A stretch of 6,972 bases of DNA from UBA7374 sp965660635. Its GTDB lineage: Bacteria; Verrucomicrobiota; Verrucomicrobiia; Opitutales; Coraliomargaritaceae. Position 1 is the stretch's first letter. Every line of letters starts with the position of its first letter. A program made the translations under genes and the position numbers. A model generated the notes under the pieces. That model ran no database searches, was not told the DNA's origin, and worked only from the letters and a program-made list of their open reading frames with translations. Below, in pieces: positions 1 through 6,230 of this stretch. The DNA is taken from contig CBFIAS010000060.1 of assembly GCA_965660635.1 (NCBI GenBank), positions 1 through 6,972 of the forward strand, given 5' to 3'.

Positions 1-83
1 CTTCGCGGGAAGAATTCTTGCCAACTTGTGCAGGTGCTTGCTTCGGGAACTCCCCGGAAAATGACGATGAACCCGAAAAAAGG

Positions 84-1697
84 CTACGCCTCTGCCCCAA
101 CTTCAGGCACCGCTGGCTTCATGACAAAGCGAAGCGACATCGCGCTGACATAAAGCCCCAGCGCCAGCATCCCGCAGGCAATTCCGCCCAGCAGACTACG
201 CGGCCCGTGCTCCACTACCATCAGCACCAAAGCCAGCATCGGCATCAGCACCATGAACAGCGCCGGCCAGAGCGCGAACCCAAAGGCGATCCGGCGGTCC
301 TTCAGGAACACCACAAACGTAGTCAGGGCCAGCGCCGCGAGCAATTGATTCGTCGCCCCGAAAAGCGGCCAGACCGCCTTCCAGGCAGGTATGACCGTTC
401 CATCAGGGGCCTCAAACGTACCGAAAGCCGCCGCCGCCGGAAGCACCAGCACCAATAACGTGCCCCCAAACCGGCTCAATGCCCCGCGACTGCCCAGCAA
501 CTCCTCCAGGAGAAAACGCGTCAGCCGCGTGCAGGTGTCCAGCGTCGTCAACAGGAACGTGCTAACCGCCAGTGAAGCAAATGCCAGCCCCAGATCCGAC
601 GGCAGGCCAAGCGCGGAAAAGAAAACCGAAGCCCCCTTCGAAAAGGCCGCAACCGGACTTCCCTCCAGCCCCCCGGCAACTCCCAGGCAAGCCACCGCAA
701 AAACTGCCAGCAACCCCTCCACCAACATACTTCCATATGCCACTTTCCGCACGTCCCGCTCCGTCCGCAACTGCTTCGAAGTGGTCCCGCTCGCCACGAT
801 GCTGTGAAAGCCACTGCACGCACCACAGGCCACCGTGATGAAAAGAACCGGCGCCAGATAGCTGAACTCCTTGGGTTCAAAGCTCGTAAACACCGGAAGC
901 TCAACCCCGCCCCCGCGCACCAGCATTCCCAGCACGCCCAAGAGCAGGATCGCATAGAGAAAAGTCGCGCTGAGGAAATCCCTCGGCTGCATCAGCGTGC
1001 CCACCGGCAGGATCGCCGCAACATAGCAATAGACCAGCACCACCCCGAGCCAGACCGGCTTGCCCAACGAGGGCGCCGGAAAAGTGACCCCGACCCAAAG
1101 CCCCACGTAAGTCAGCACCACGAACAAGGCGATCGCCCAGCCCGTCGGCAGCCAGCGACGCCGCAAGACCAGCCCAAAAAGCAGCGCCGTCACAATAAAC
1201 CAGCCCGACGCCGTCGCCACCTCCGGCTGCCCCATGAAGCCCGAAACCGTTAGATCCAGAAAGACCACGATGACATAGACCAGCGCGAGGATGACAAACC
1301 AGAGAAAAAGCTGGCCGGTGCGCTCCCCCACCAGGTTCCGGCAAGTCGCGGTGATCGACCGACCCCCTTGCCGCAGCGACATCAACGTGCTCCCGAAATC
1401 GTGCACCCCGCCCACGAAGACCGCGCCCGCCAGGATCCACAACCAGGTTGGCAACCAGCCAAAGATCCCTGCTGCAATGATCGGCCCGACGATCGGCCCC
1501 GCCCCGGCAATCGAAGAAAAATGATGCCCGAACAGCACCGGCGCACGCGTCGGCACAAAATCCACACCGTCGTTTACTTCACAAGCCGGCGTCGGACGAT
1601 CCGGGTCCACCCCGCAATGCCGCTCAAGAAAATTTCCATAATACCGGTAGGCCAGGATCAGCACGACCGCAGTCACTGATAGCAAACTGATTAGCAT
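84..1697 (-). CDS. cstA: CstA-family peptide/pyruvate transporter (carbon starvation protein, short form)
   Basis: Polytopic inner-membrane protein of 537 residues with most of its length in hydrophobic segments. Landmarks typical of the CstA family can be read: TRAPVLFGHHFSSIAGAGP at about residues 50-68, GGVHDFGSTLMSLRQGGRS at 96-114, CGACSGFHSIVASGTTSKQL at 291-310, and GATNQLLAALAL at 447-458. E. coli CstA and BtsT are about 700 residues; this is one of the shorter members lacking the long C-terminal extension. Characterised members import peptides or pyruvate, usually under carbon limitation; the substrate here cannot be told from sequence. The ATG start places a membrane helix immediately at the N-terminus, as expected, but I see no clear Shine-Dalgarno before it. 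It is divergent from the arsenic-type cluster with 111 bases to the arsR remnant and probably functionally separate. No partner gene (e.g. a LytS/BtsS-type regulator) is visible. Family assignment is firm; substrate is open. Confidence 0.93.
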   Translation of the reverse strand: MLISLLSVTAVVLILAYRYYGNFLERHCGVDPDRPTPACEVNDGVDFVPTRAPVLFGHHFSSIAGAGPIVGPIIAAGIFGWLPTWLWILAGAVFVGGVHDFGSTLMSLRQGGRSITATCRNLVGERTGQLFLWFVILALVYVIVVFLDLTVSGFMGQPEVATASGWFIVTALLFGLVLRRRWLPTGWAIALFVVLTYVGLWVGVTFPAPSLGKPVWLGVVLVYCYVAAILPVGTLMQPRDFLSATFLYAILLLGVLGMLVRGGGVELPVFTSFEPKEFSYLAPVLFITVACGACSGFHSIVASGTTSKQLRTERDVRKVAYGSMLVEGLLAVFAVACLGVAGGLEGSPVAAFSKGASVFFSALGLPSDLGLAFASLAVSTFLLTTLDTCTRLTRFLLEELLGSRGALSRFGGTLLVLVLPAAAAFGTFEAPDGTVIPAWKAVWPLFGATNQLLAALALTTFVVFLKDRRIAFGFALWPALFMVLMPMLALVLMVVEHGPRSLLGGIACGMLALGLYVSAMSLRFVMKPAVPEVGAEA

Positions 1698-1778
1698 AGC
1701 GCTAGGAAATCATGCGCAAAGCATATTTCAACCACCGATAAACCAATCCAAACAGCTGGAAACAGGCAATATAATCTC

Positions 1779-1809
1779 TTTACAGTATATTCTAAAAATA
1801 GCATATAAC
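1779..1809 (+). promoter_or_regulatory. Candidate promoter of the ars cluster
   Basis: TTTACA at 1779-1784 (5 of 6 to the sigma-70 -35 consensus) and TATAAC at 1804-1809 (5 of 6 to the -10) lie upstream of the arsR remnant in AT-rich DNA. The spacer is 19 bases, longer than the usual 17, so strength is uncertain. A transcript would begin near 1816, inside the preserved arsR reading frame, which would make the ancestral arsR mRNA leaderless or nearly so. Inferred by eye only. Confidence 0.35.
1786..1807. promoter_or_regulatory. Inverted repeat, candidate ArsR operator
   Basis: TATATTCTA (1786-1794) and TAGCATATA (1799-1807) are inverted copies matching at 8 of 9 positions around an AAAA centre. 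The palindrome sits between the putative -35 and -10 boxes and just before the arsR remnant. Operators of ArsR/SmtB repressors are commonly AT-rich imperfect palindromes overlapping the promoter, so position and composition fit. It could also affect the divergent cstA gene. No binding evidence is possible from sequence alone. Confidence 0.45.
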
Positions 1810-2198
1810 AGCCCATCGACACAGTAGAAATATCGCACACGCTAAAATGTATATCGGATCCGCTCCGATTACGCATCCTCAACCTGCTCGCGGCAGGCCC
1901 CCTCTGCGTCTGCCATATCCAGGAGATTCTCCAGGCAACCCAGGTCCGGATATCCAAGCAATTGGCCCTGATGAAACAGCATGGATTGATCACCGCCACA
2001 CGCTAGGGCACCTGGATGATTTACCAACTGAAAGAACCGGTAAACGGAATTCTCCAGGCCAACCTGTGTTCTTTCCGTTCAGGTGCCTGCCCTGGATTGG
2101 AAGAGGATATCCAAGCCCGGAAAAAACTCGTCGAACGAATCAAAAGCGCGCCCAACGATTGCCCTGCACCAGTCTGTCAATCCATTGGCTGCTGTTAA
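1809..2198 (+). pseudogene. arsR: ArsR-family arsenic-responsive repressor, disrupted by an in-frame TAG and lacking a start codon
   Basis: One reading frame from just after a TAA at 1806-1808 to the TAA at 2196-2198 (129 codons before the final stop) reads as an ArsR/SmtB winged-helix repressor. Visible: SDPLRLRILNLLAAG at codons 16-30, then LCVCH at 32-36, the helix-3 Cys-x-Cys that binds As(III) in classical ArsR; a recognition-helix region VRISKQLALMKQHGLI at 46-61; and the wing, resuming as GTWMIYQL at 67-74. Codon 66 (2004-2006) is TAG, where relatives normally have a sense codon at the start of the wing strand. No ATG, GTG or TTG occurs in frame before the winged-helix domain, so initiation also seems lost, unless a rare codon such as ATC at 1815 is used. 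The rest of the frame is intact, so decay looks recent. The tail is Cys-rich, ending CQSIGCC. Alternatives: a sequencing error, or stop-codon readthrough. Confidence 0.85.
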
Positions 2199-2217
2199 TC
2201 AAAAACGACCAACCCAG

Positions 2218-2391
2218 ATGAACAAAACTAATCCAGACAACCTCAAGCCCAGCACACAAAGCGAAACGAAGCCGGGATTCTTCCAGCGTATCTTCAGCAA
2301 GCTGGACCAATCCATGAAAGAACAAGCCGACAAGCAGGCAGAAAACACTTGCTGTCAAGAAGACAGTAAGAAGGGCGGTAAATGCTGCTAG
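2218..2391 (+). CDS. Small Cys-rich protein encoded ahead of the ArsP-family permease
   Basis: Hypothetical protein of 57 residues, soluble, with no membrane segment or signal peptide. The N-terminal 20 residues are polar; residues 21-42 (starting FFQRIFSKLDQSMKEQA) could form an amphipathic helix; the Lys-rich tail carries two vicinal cysteine pairs, C45-C46 and C56-C57, the last being the C-terminus. Paired thiols are a classical way to bind soft metals or As(III). The ATG was chosen because longer versions of this frame would run back into the arsR remnant; there is no clear Shine-Dalgarno. The last 10 bases overlap the start of the permease gene, implying translational coupling and a shared role. 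I do not recognise a named family. A metalloid chaperone or sensor for the permease is an inference from context only. Confidence 0.7.
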   Translation: MNKTNPDNLKPSTQSETKPGFFQRIFSKLDQSMKEQADKQAENTCCQEDSKKGGKCC

Positions 2392-3359
2392 CAACCGGCA
2401 GCGACCCAATTGCCCGGCTGGCCGATCAAGTCGTTTACAACTGGGCAGGTCTCGACGCGGAGTCCCGCATCGGCGGTGCGGTTCATTTCTTTCTCTACGA
2501 TACAGTAAAGATCTTCCTGCTCCTGGCAGTCATGATCTTTGCCATCGGAGTCATCCGCACCTGGTTGCCACAAGAGCGGCTCAAAGCGTGGATGAGCCGC
2601 GGCGGTCTCTGGGGGAATTTCATCGCCGCACTCTTCGGCGCAATCACCCCCTTCTGCTCCTGCTCCTCCATCCCGCTCTTCATCAGCCTGCTCAAGGCCG
2701 GAGTCCCGCTCGGTGTCACTTTCTCATTTCTCCTCACCTCCCCCATCATCAACGAATACCTCGTCATTCTCATGGCCGGGGAATTCGGACTGCCCGTGAC
2801 GATTGCCTACGTCAGCAGCGGCCTCTTCATTGGCACAATGGCCGGTGCCCTCCTCGGAAAGATGAAACTGCACCGCTATCTTGAAAAGGATATGACCGAC
2901 GGAGTTCACAACGAAGAAGCGGCCATCGAACACACGCTGGCCACCCGATTGCGCTACGGATTTGACGAAGCCATTACCGTGATCCGGCAAATCTGGCTCT
3001 GGGTCATTGTTGGCGTAGGCATCGGTGCCTTCATTCACAACTATGTGCCACAGGATACCATCCACAACCTGATGCAGGCGACCGGTATCTTTTCCGTGCC
3101 CATCGCCACCCTCCTCGGCGTGCCCATGTACGGAAGTTGCGCAGCTATCGTGCCCATTGCCGTGGTCCTCTTCAATAAAGGCATCCCTCTCGGGACGGCC
3201 CTCGCCTTCATGATGGCCATGGCCGCCCTCAGCCTGCCCGAAGCCATCATGCTGCGCCGCACCATGCAGCTCCAACTCATCGGCATCTACTTCGGCATCA
3301 CCACCCTGGCTATCATCTTCACCGGATACTTTCTCAACCTACTCGCACAATTCCTTTAA
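2382..3359 (+). CDS. arsP: ArsP-family permease (COG0701 / DUF318 type)
   Basis: Integral membrane permease of 325 residues with about eight predicted helices (roughly 38-60, 75-100, 105-131, 137-158, 202-220, 237-264, 270-290, 298-322). The signature TPFCSCSSIPLF at 89-100 (C92, C94) followed by GVPLGVTFSFLLTSPIINEY identifies the PF03773-type family. The C-terminal half repeats the pattern as GVPMYGSCAAIVPIA at 247-260 (C253) then GIPLGTALAFMMA, showing an internal duplication. Charged residues at about 160-195 form the loop joining the halves. Campylobacter ArsP exports trivalent organoarsenicals, while other relatives are linked to arsenite, Cu or Zn, so the substrate here is uncertain. 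The start is supported by AGGGCGG at 2372-2378 and by the overlap with the stop of the preceding Cys-rich gene. It is the only obvious dedicated efflux protein in the cluster, followed by arsC after 26 bases. Confidence 0.88.
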   Translation: MLLATGSDPIARLADQVVYNWAGLDAESRIGGAVHFFLYDTVKIFLLLAVMIFAIGVIRTWLPQERLKAWMSRGGLWGNFIAALFGAITPFCSCSSIPLFISLLKAGVPLGVTFSFLLTSPIINEYLVILMAGEFGLPVTIAYVSSGLFIGTMAGALLGKMKLHRYLEKDMTDGVHNEEAAIEHTLATRLRYGFDEAITVIRQIWLWVIVGVGIGAFIHNYVPQDTIHNLMQATGIFSVPIATLLGVPMYGSCAAIVPIAVVLFNKGIPLGTALAFMMAMAALSLPEAIMLRRTMQLQLIGIYFGITTLAIIFTGYFLNLLAQFL

Positions 3360-3385
3360 TCCATCCTTCAAAGATACATCAGATC

Positions 3386-3832
3386 ATGAACAAACCGAAA
3401 GTACTCATTCTCTGCACCGGCAACTCCTGCCGCAGCCATATGGCCGAAGGCATCCTCCGCGCCGCCGCCGGCGACCTCTTTGAAGTCTTCAGCGCAGGAT
3501 CCAACCCCAAGGGCCACGTCCATCCCCTTGCCATCGAAGCCCTCCAGGAAATCGGTTACGACGCCAGCAATCACACCTCCGACCATCTCAACCAATACCT
3601 CGAAACCGGCATCGACACCGTAATCACCGTTTGCGGCAACGCCGACCAGGCCTGCCCGACTTTTCCCGGACAAAGCCAACGCTACCACTGGGGCTTTGAA
3701 GACCCCCCCCATGCCATGAGCCCCGGCGAAACCGAACTCGATGCATTCCGCCGCATCCGCGACCAGATCAAACTCGTCTTTGAAGCCTACGCCGCCGGCT
3801 ACCGGCAGGCAATCCAGCCGACCTCGGCCTAG
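3386..3832 (+). CDS. arsC: Arsenate reductase, thioredoxin-coupled (low-molecular-weight phosphatase fold)
   Basis: Cytoplasmic enzyme of 148 residues that reduces As(V) to As(III). The N-terminus has a beta strand (VLILC) leading into the P-loop C10-TGNSCR-S, whose C10 is the expected nucleophile and R16 the oxyanion-binding arginine. The second redox pair lies in VCGNADQACPTFPG as C83 and C90, matching the C10/C82/C89 relay of Staphylococcus aureus ArsC; C15 is the additional P-loop cysteine. D106 in GFEDPP is placed like the general acid. Length is close to the 130-140 residues usual for this class; the C-terminal ten residues are a variable extension. It therefore belongs to the thioredoxin-dependent class, not the glutaredoxin-linked E. 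coli R773 type. No thioredoxin gene is nearby, so the housekeeping system presumably supplies electrons. It lies 26 bases after arsP and 28 before the aquaporin, suggesting one transcript. Shine-Dalgarno is weak. Confidence 0.95.
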   Translation: MNKPKVLILCTGNSCRSHMAEGILRAAAGDLFEVFSAGSNPKGHVHPLAIEALQEIGYDASNHTSDHLNQYLETGIDTVITVCGNADQACPTFPGQSQRYHWGFEDPPHAMSPGETELDAFRRIRDQIKLVFEAYAAGYRQAIQPTSA

Positions 3833-3860
3833 GCACACCGCAACAGAGGGGCATTCCAAG

Positions 3861-4499
3861 ATGAAGAACATCCTCATTGCCGAAGCCATCGGCACCTACT
3901 TCCTCGCGCTGATCATCGGGCTCTGCGCCCTCCCGCCCGGAGCAGGTGACTTCACCCCGCTCGCCGTCGCCATCGGCCTCGCGGCCCTCGTCTATTCCTG
4001 CGGACATATTTCCAAGGCACACTTCAACCCGGCCACCACCCTTACCTACCTCAGCGCCGGAGACCTTCCCGGAAAATCCGTGCTGCCCTACATGGCCACC
4101 ATTTTCCTCAGCGCCGCCGCCGCCGCTCCCACCCTCCCGCTGCTCTACCCGGAGGCCGTCGCAGGACTGGCCGCCATTGAGCTACAAACCGGGAAAGTTC
4201 TCCTCGCCGAGTTTCTCTTCACCTTTATCCTCATGTGGGTCATCCTCAACGTGGCCATCGCCCACAAGAACCTCGGAAACGGTTTTTACGGCATCGCCAT
4301 CGGCGCCATTGTCGGTGCCGGCGCCTACGCCGTCGGCCCCGTCTCCTTTGCCGCCTTCAACCCCGCCATCACCCTCTTCCTCTGCCTCGCCGGATTCCTC
4401 CCCTGGAGCGCATTCCCCCTCTACTGTCTTGTCCAGGCACTCGCCGCCGCGCTCGCCGGACTCCTCTTCCGCTCCATGCGACTGGCCGAGGCCGGATAA
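3861..4499 (+). CDS. Aquaporin/MIP-family channel, AqpS-like by context
   Basis: Membrane channel of 212 residues, at the short end of the aquaporin range, with about six hydrophobic helices and both half-helix signatures: HFNPATTL (NPA at 56-58) and AFNPAITL (NPA at 167-169). The helix-4 motif EFLFTFILMWVILN (117-130) is also typical. In most aquaporins the second motif continues NPAR, the arginine being part of the aromatic/arginine filter; here residue 170 is isoleucine, so the filter should be less restrictive. In S. meliloti an aquaglyceroporin in the ars operon lets arsenite made by ArsC leak out down its gradient; the position right behind arsC suggests the same role, but this is inference. 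ATG 3861 was chosen over the upstream in-frame start at 3741, which would overlap arsC, and is preceded by an AGAGGGG ribosome-binding site. Codon use is strongly C-ending, like arsP and arsC. Confidence 0.87.
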   Translation: MKNILIAEAIGTYFLALIIGLCALPPGAGDFTPLAVAIGLAALVYSCGHISKAHFNPATTLTYLSAGDLPGKSVLPYMATIFLSAAAAAPTLPLLYPEAVAGLAAIELQTGKVLLAEFLFTFILMWVILNVAIAHKNLGNGFYGIAIGAIVGAGAYAVGPVSFAAFNPAITLFLCLAGFLPWSAFPLYCLVQALAAALAGLLFRSMRLAEAG

Positions 4500-4773
4500 T
4501 CCAGCTTCCCGTTATTCTACCAACTTCCAGCCAATTATCCTGCCGGGGAACCCCCGCCTCAAACCGCCCTTTAGCCGGGCGTCCTCCGCCTGTATAGCAG
4601 ATCCGCAAATCTCCAGCCGAAACCGGAAAACCAATCAGCCGGCTAGCTGTAGATAAAGGATAAGCCTCCGGATCAACGAGCGCTTTCGTACTCAGATCAA
4701 CATCGAGAGCAAGCCAGCGCAAATGCCTTTTCCTGGAGCCCGGACGGAGGGCCAGCCAGACTCCTCCGCACGC
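4500..4773. other. Convergent intergenic spacer without a recognisable gene
   Basis: Lies between the 3' ends of the aquaporin (plus) and pabA (minus). Two short GC-rich hairpins can be drawn: CGGGG/CCCCG at 4544-4556 and CGCCC/GGGCG at 4565-4581. Neither is followed by a T run, so they are poor intrinsic terminators. Open frames here have no family resemblance. Transcription from both sides probably ends in this stretch, perhaps Rho-dependently. Confidence 0.5.
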
Positions 4774-5337
4774 CTAAAGGCGCAGGAAATTCTCCAGTAA
4801 CTGCATCCCCGCCTCCGTGGCGATCGACTCCGGGTGGAACTGCACCCCCCAGACCGGCAGCGTCTTGTGCGCCAGTCCCATGATCTCACCTGTGTCCGTC
4901 TCTGCTGTCACCTCCAGACAGTCCGGCAGGCTTTCCCGTTCAACCAGCAGGGAATGGTAGCGCGTCGCCTCCATCGGATTGGGCAAGCCGTTGAACAAAT
5001 CCGTGTCGCGGTGGCGCACCGGACTGGTCTTCCCGTGCATCAACCGCCCGGCCCGCACCACCCGGCCACCGAAATGCTGCCCGATGCACTGGTGCCCCAG
5101 GCAAACCCCGAGCAGCGGCTTCTTTCCCCCAAAGGCCGCGATCATCTCCAGGCTGTTGCCCGCCTCGTCCGGAGAGCACGGCCCCGGCGAGATCATCACC
5201 CGCTCCGGATCCAAGGCCAGCGCCTCCTCAACGGAAATCGCGTCGTTGCGGTAAACCGACTGCTCCACCCCGAGCTGCCCGAAATACTGCACCAGGTTGT
5301 AAGTGAACGAGTCGTAGTTGTCGATGACCAGTAACAT
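4774..5337 (-). CDS. pabA: Aminodeoxychorismate / anthranilate synthase glutamine amidotransferase subunit
   Basis: Class I glutamine amidotransferase of 187 residues that hydrolyses glutamine and passes ammonia to a chorismate-using partner (PabB for p-aminobenzoate/folate, TrpE for tryptophan). Landmarks: MLLVIDNYDSFTYNL at the N-terminus, ISPGPCSPDEAG at 49-60 (oxyanion region), catalytic C79 in GVCLGHQ, HGKTSPV at 101-107, and H168 and E170 in VQFHPES. Length and triad numbering are those of E. coli PabA, and HGKTSP favours PabA over a dedicated TrpG, though many bacteria use one subunit for both. The ATG giving MLLVIDNYDSF was chosen to match the family; an in-frame ATG four codons upstream (5347-5349) is possible, and a TTG at 5383-5385 is unlikely. 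No strong Shine-Dalgarno is visible for either. No pabB, pabC or trpE is adjacent, so the gene stands alone, divergent from the ferritin-like gene. It looks intact. Confidence 0.93.
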   Translation of the reverse strand: MLLVIDNYDSFTYNLVQYFGQLGVEQSVYRNDAISVEEALALDPERVMISPGPCSPDEAGNSLEMIAAFGGKKPLLGVCLGHQCIGQHFGGRVVRAGRLMHGKTSPVRHRDTDLFNGLPNPMEATRYHSLLVERESLPDCLEVTAETDTGEIMGLAHKTLPVWGVQFHPESIATEAGMQLLENFLRL

Positions 5338-5447
5338 GCTGAAGGTCATAACGTAGCCATCCCGCCCCACCCTGCAAGCCCGCAAGAGGCCCTGATTAAA
5401 CAGAATGTAAATACTCTGATTTAAAAAGACTATGTTAAAGACTTAAC

Positions 5448-5459
5448 GATAAGCTTATC
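5448..5459. promoter_or_regulatory. Perfect 12-bp palindrome in the pabA/ferritin divergent region
   Basis: GATAAGCTTATC is a perfect inverted repeat in the AT-rich centre of the 210-base region separating the divergent pabA and bacterioferritin-like genes. The position suits an operator for one or both genes. It does not match an iron (Fur) box as I know it, and no regulator can be named. Confidence 0.25.
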
Positions 5460-5547
5460 AGAAAACAGCCACATCGTTGGCACAAATTCATTCAGTGCGT
5501 GTCTTCGTATTTACACTGCTCGCCTGAATAAATCGAGGGTTCCATGG

Positions 5548-5973
5548 ATGAAGAAAAGCACACTGATTGAGAAGCTGAACACGGATCTAGCGGGAGAGTT
5601 GGGTGCGATCATCCAGTACATCACCTATGCGGCGAAAGCGACGGGGCCCTATCGTCCGCAGTTGTCCCAGTTCTTCCTGGCAGAGGTCGCCGACGAGCAG
5701 CTTCACGCGCAGTTCTTGGCAAACAAGATCGTCGCCCTCGGGGGCGAGCCGACGACTGATGCCAATCCGGTTCCCCCTGCCGCGGGCAACCGCGCGATGC
5801 TCGAGGCGGTTCTGGCAGCGGAGAAAGAGGCTACGGCTGGCTATACGGAACGCGCCAAGGAAGCGGAGGCGTATGGCGACAAAGGCCTGGCGGTTCAACT
5901 CGAAGACATGGTCCGGGACGAGAGCGGACATGCCGAGGAAACCGAGCGCATCCTGCGGGACTGGCCGCTGTAG
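5548..5973 (+). CDS. Bacterioferritin-like diiron protein (ferritin-like domain)
   Basis: Soluble four-helix-bundle protein of 141 residues. The six diiron-site ligands of bacterioferritin can be traced: E17 (GELGAIIQY), E50 and H53 (DEQLHA), E92 (LAAEKEATAGY) and E125 and H128 (RDESGHAEE), with spacing close to E18/E51/H54/E94/E127/H130 of E. coli Bfr. It is somewhat shorter than classical Bfr (about 158), mostly at the C-terminus, so cage assembly and fifth helix are uncertain. Likely roles are ferroxidase and iron storage or peroxide detoxification in the cytoplasm. The start has GAGGG at 5535-5539, eight bases upstream; an ATG at 5544 is out of frame and opens only nine codons. Codon choice differs from its neighbours: alanine is mostly GCG and threonine often ACG, where the ars genes prefer GCC and ACC. 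This could reflect a different origin. No bacterioferritin-associated ferredoxin is nearby. Confidence 0.87.
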   Translation: MKKSTLIEKLNTDLAGELGAIIQYITYAAKATGPYRPQLSQFFLAEVADEQLHAQFLANKIVALGGEPTTDANPVPPAAGNRAMLEAVLAAEKEATAGYTERAKEAEAYGDKGLAVQLEDMVRDESGHAEETERILRDWPL

Positions 5974-5977
5974 CGGC
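5964..5977 (+). terminator. Weak hairpin at the end of the ferritin-like gene
   Basis: GCCGC (5964-5968) and GCGGC (5973-5977) form a perfect 5-bp stem with a TGTA loop that spans the stop codon, followed by TTCTCT instead of a clean T run. It may act as a weak terminator or as a 3'-end stabiliser. The short stem makes this uncertain. Confidence 0.3.
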
Positions 5978-6198
5978 TTCTCTGCGGATGAGGAAATCAT
6001 CTATCCCTTAGCCCTTAGAGCCTGCGAAAGATTCTTTCTTTCGACGTTCCACGTTCGATGTTCCTTCTGTGCTCCGTGTGAGAAATGGCGTCGTGCAAGT
6101 ATCCCTGACGACCGGAGTCAGCGGTTTCTTCAATCAGGCCATACCTTTAGCCAATTGTTGTTTTGGAACTCGTGGCTCCAAATCCCAATCCCAATCGC

Positions 6199-6230
6199 AA
6201 TCGTTATCCAAATCGATAACGATAACGATT
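6199..6230. repeat. Inverted repeat (hairpin) inside unit copy 1
   Basis: AATCGTTATC at 6199-6208 and GATAACGATT at 6221-6230 are perfect 10-base inverted copies with a 12-base loop; an alternative fold pairs CGTTATC with the nearer GATAACG at 6215-6221. The same structure recurs in copy 2 at 6616-6647. It is the strongest secondary structure visible in the unit. Confidence 0.7.

Noticed and set aside
18..1679. Several plus-strand open frames (for example 18-458, 391-807, 804-1253, 1368-1679) opposite cstA
   Set aside because: Composition is Arg/Pro/His-rich without any family motif, and they are antisense to a clear CstA protein.
1691..1999. Minus-strand frame of 102 codons upstream of cstA
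   Set aside because: It lies antisense to the arsR remnant and promoter region and has no recognisable domain.
2016..2198. A 60-residue ATG frame that could be annotated as a separate small gene
   Set aside because: It is the wing and tail of ArsR downstream of the TAG, not an independent protein, although it could in principle be translated as a fragment.
1847..2221. A 124-codon ATG frame over the arsR region
   Set aside because: It is shifted relative to the frame that encodes recognisable ArsR motifs; its Pro/Arg-rich product matches nothing.
3741..3860. A longer N-terminus for the aquaporin
   Set aside because: The extension overlaps arsC in another frame and is not hydrophobic; the ATG at 3861 has a ribosome-binding site and begins the first membrane helix.
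4369..4722. Minus-strand frame of 117 codons over the aquaporin end and the convergent spacer
   Set aside because: Arg/Gly-rich shadow translation with no motif.
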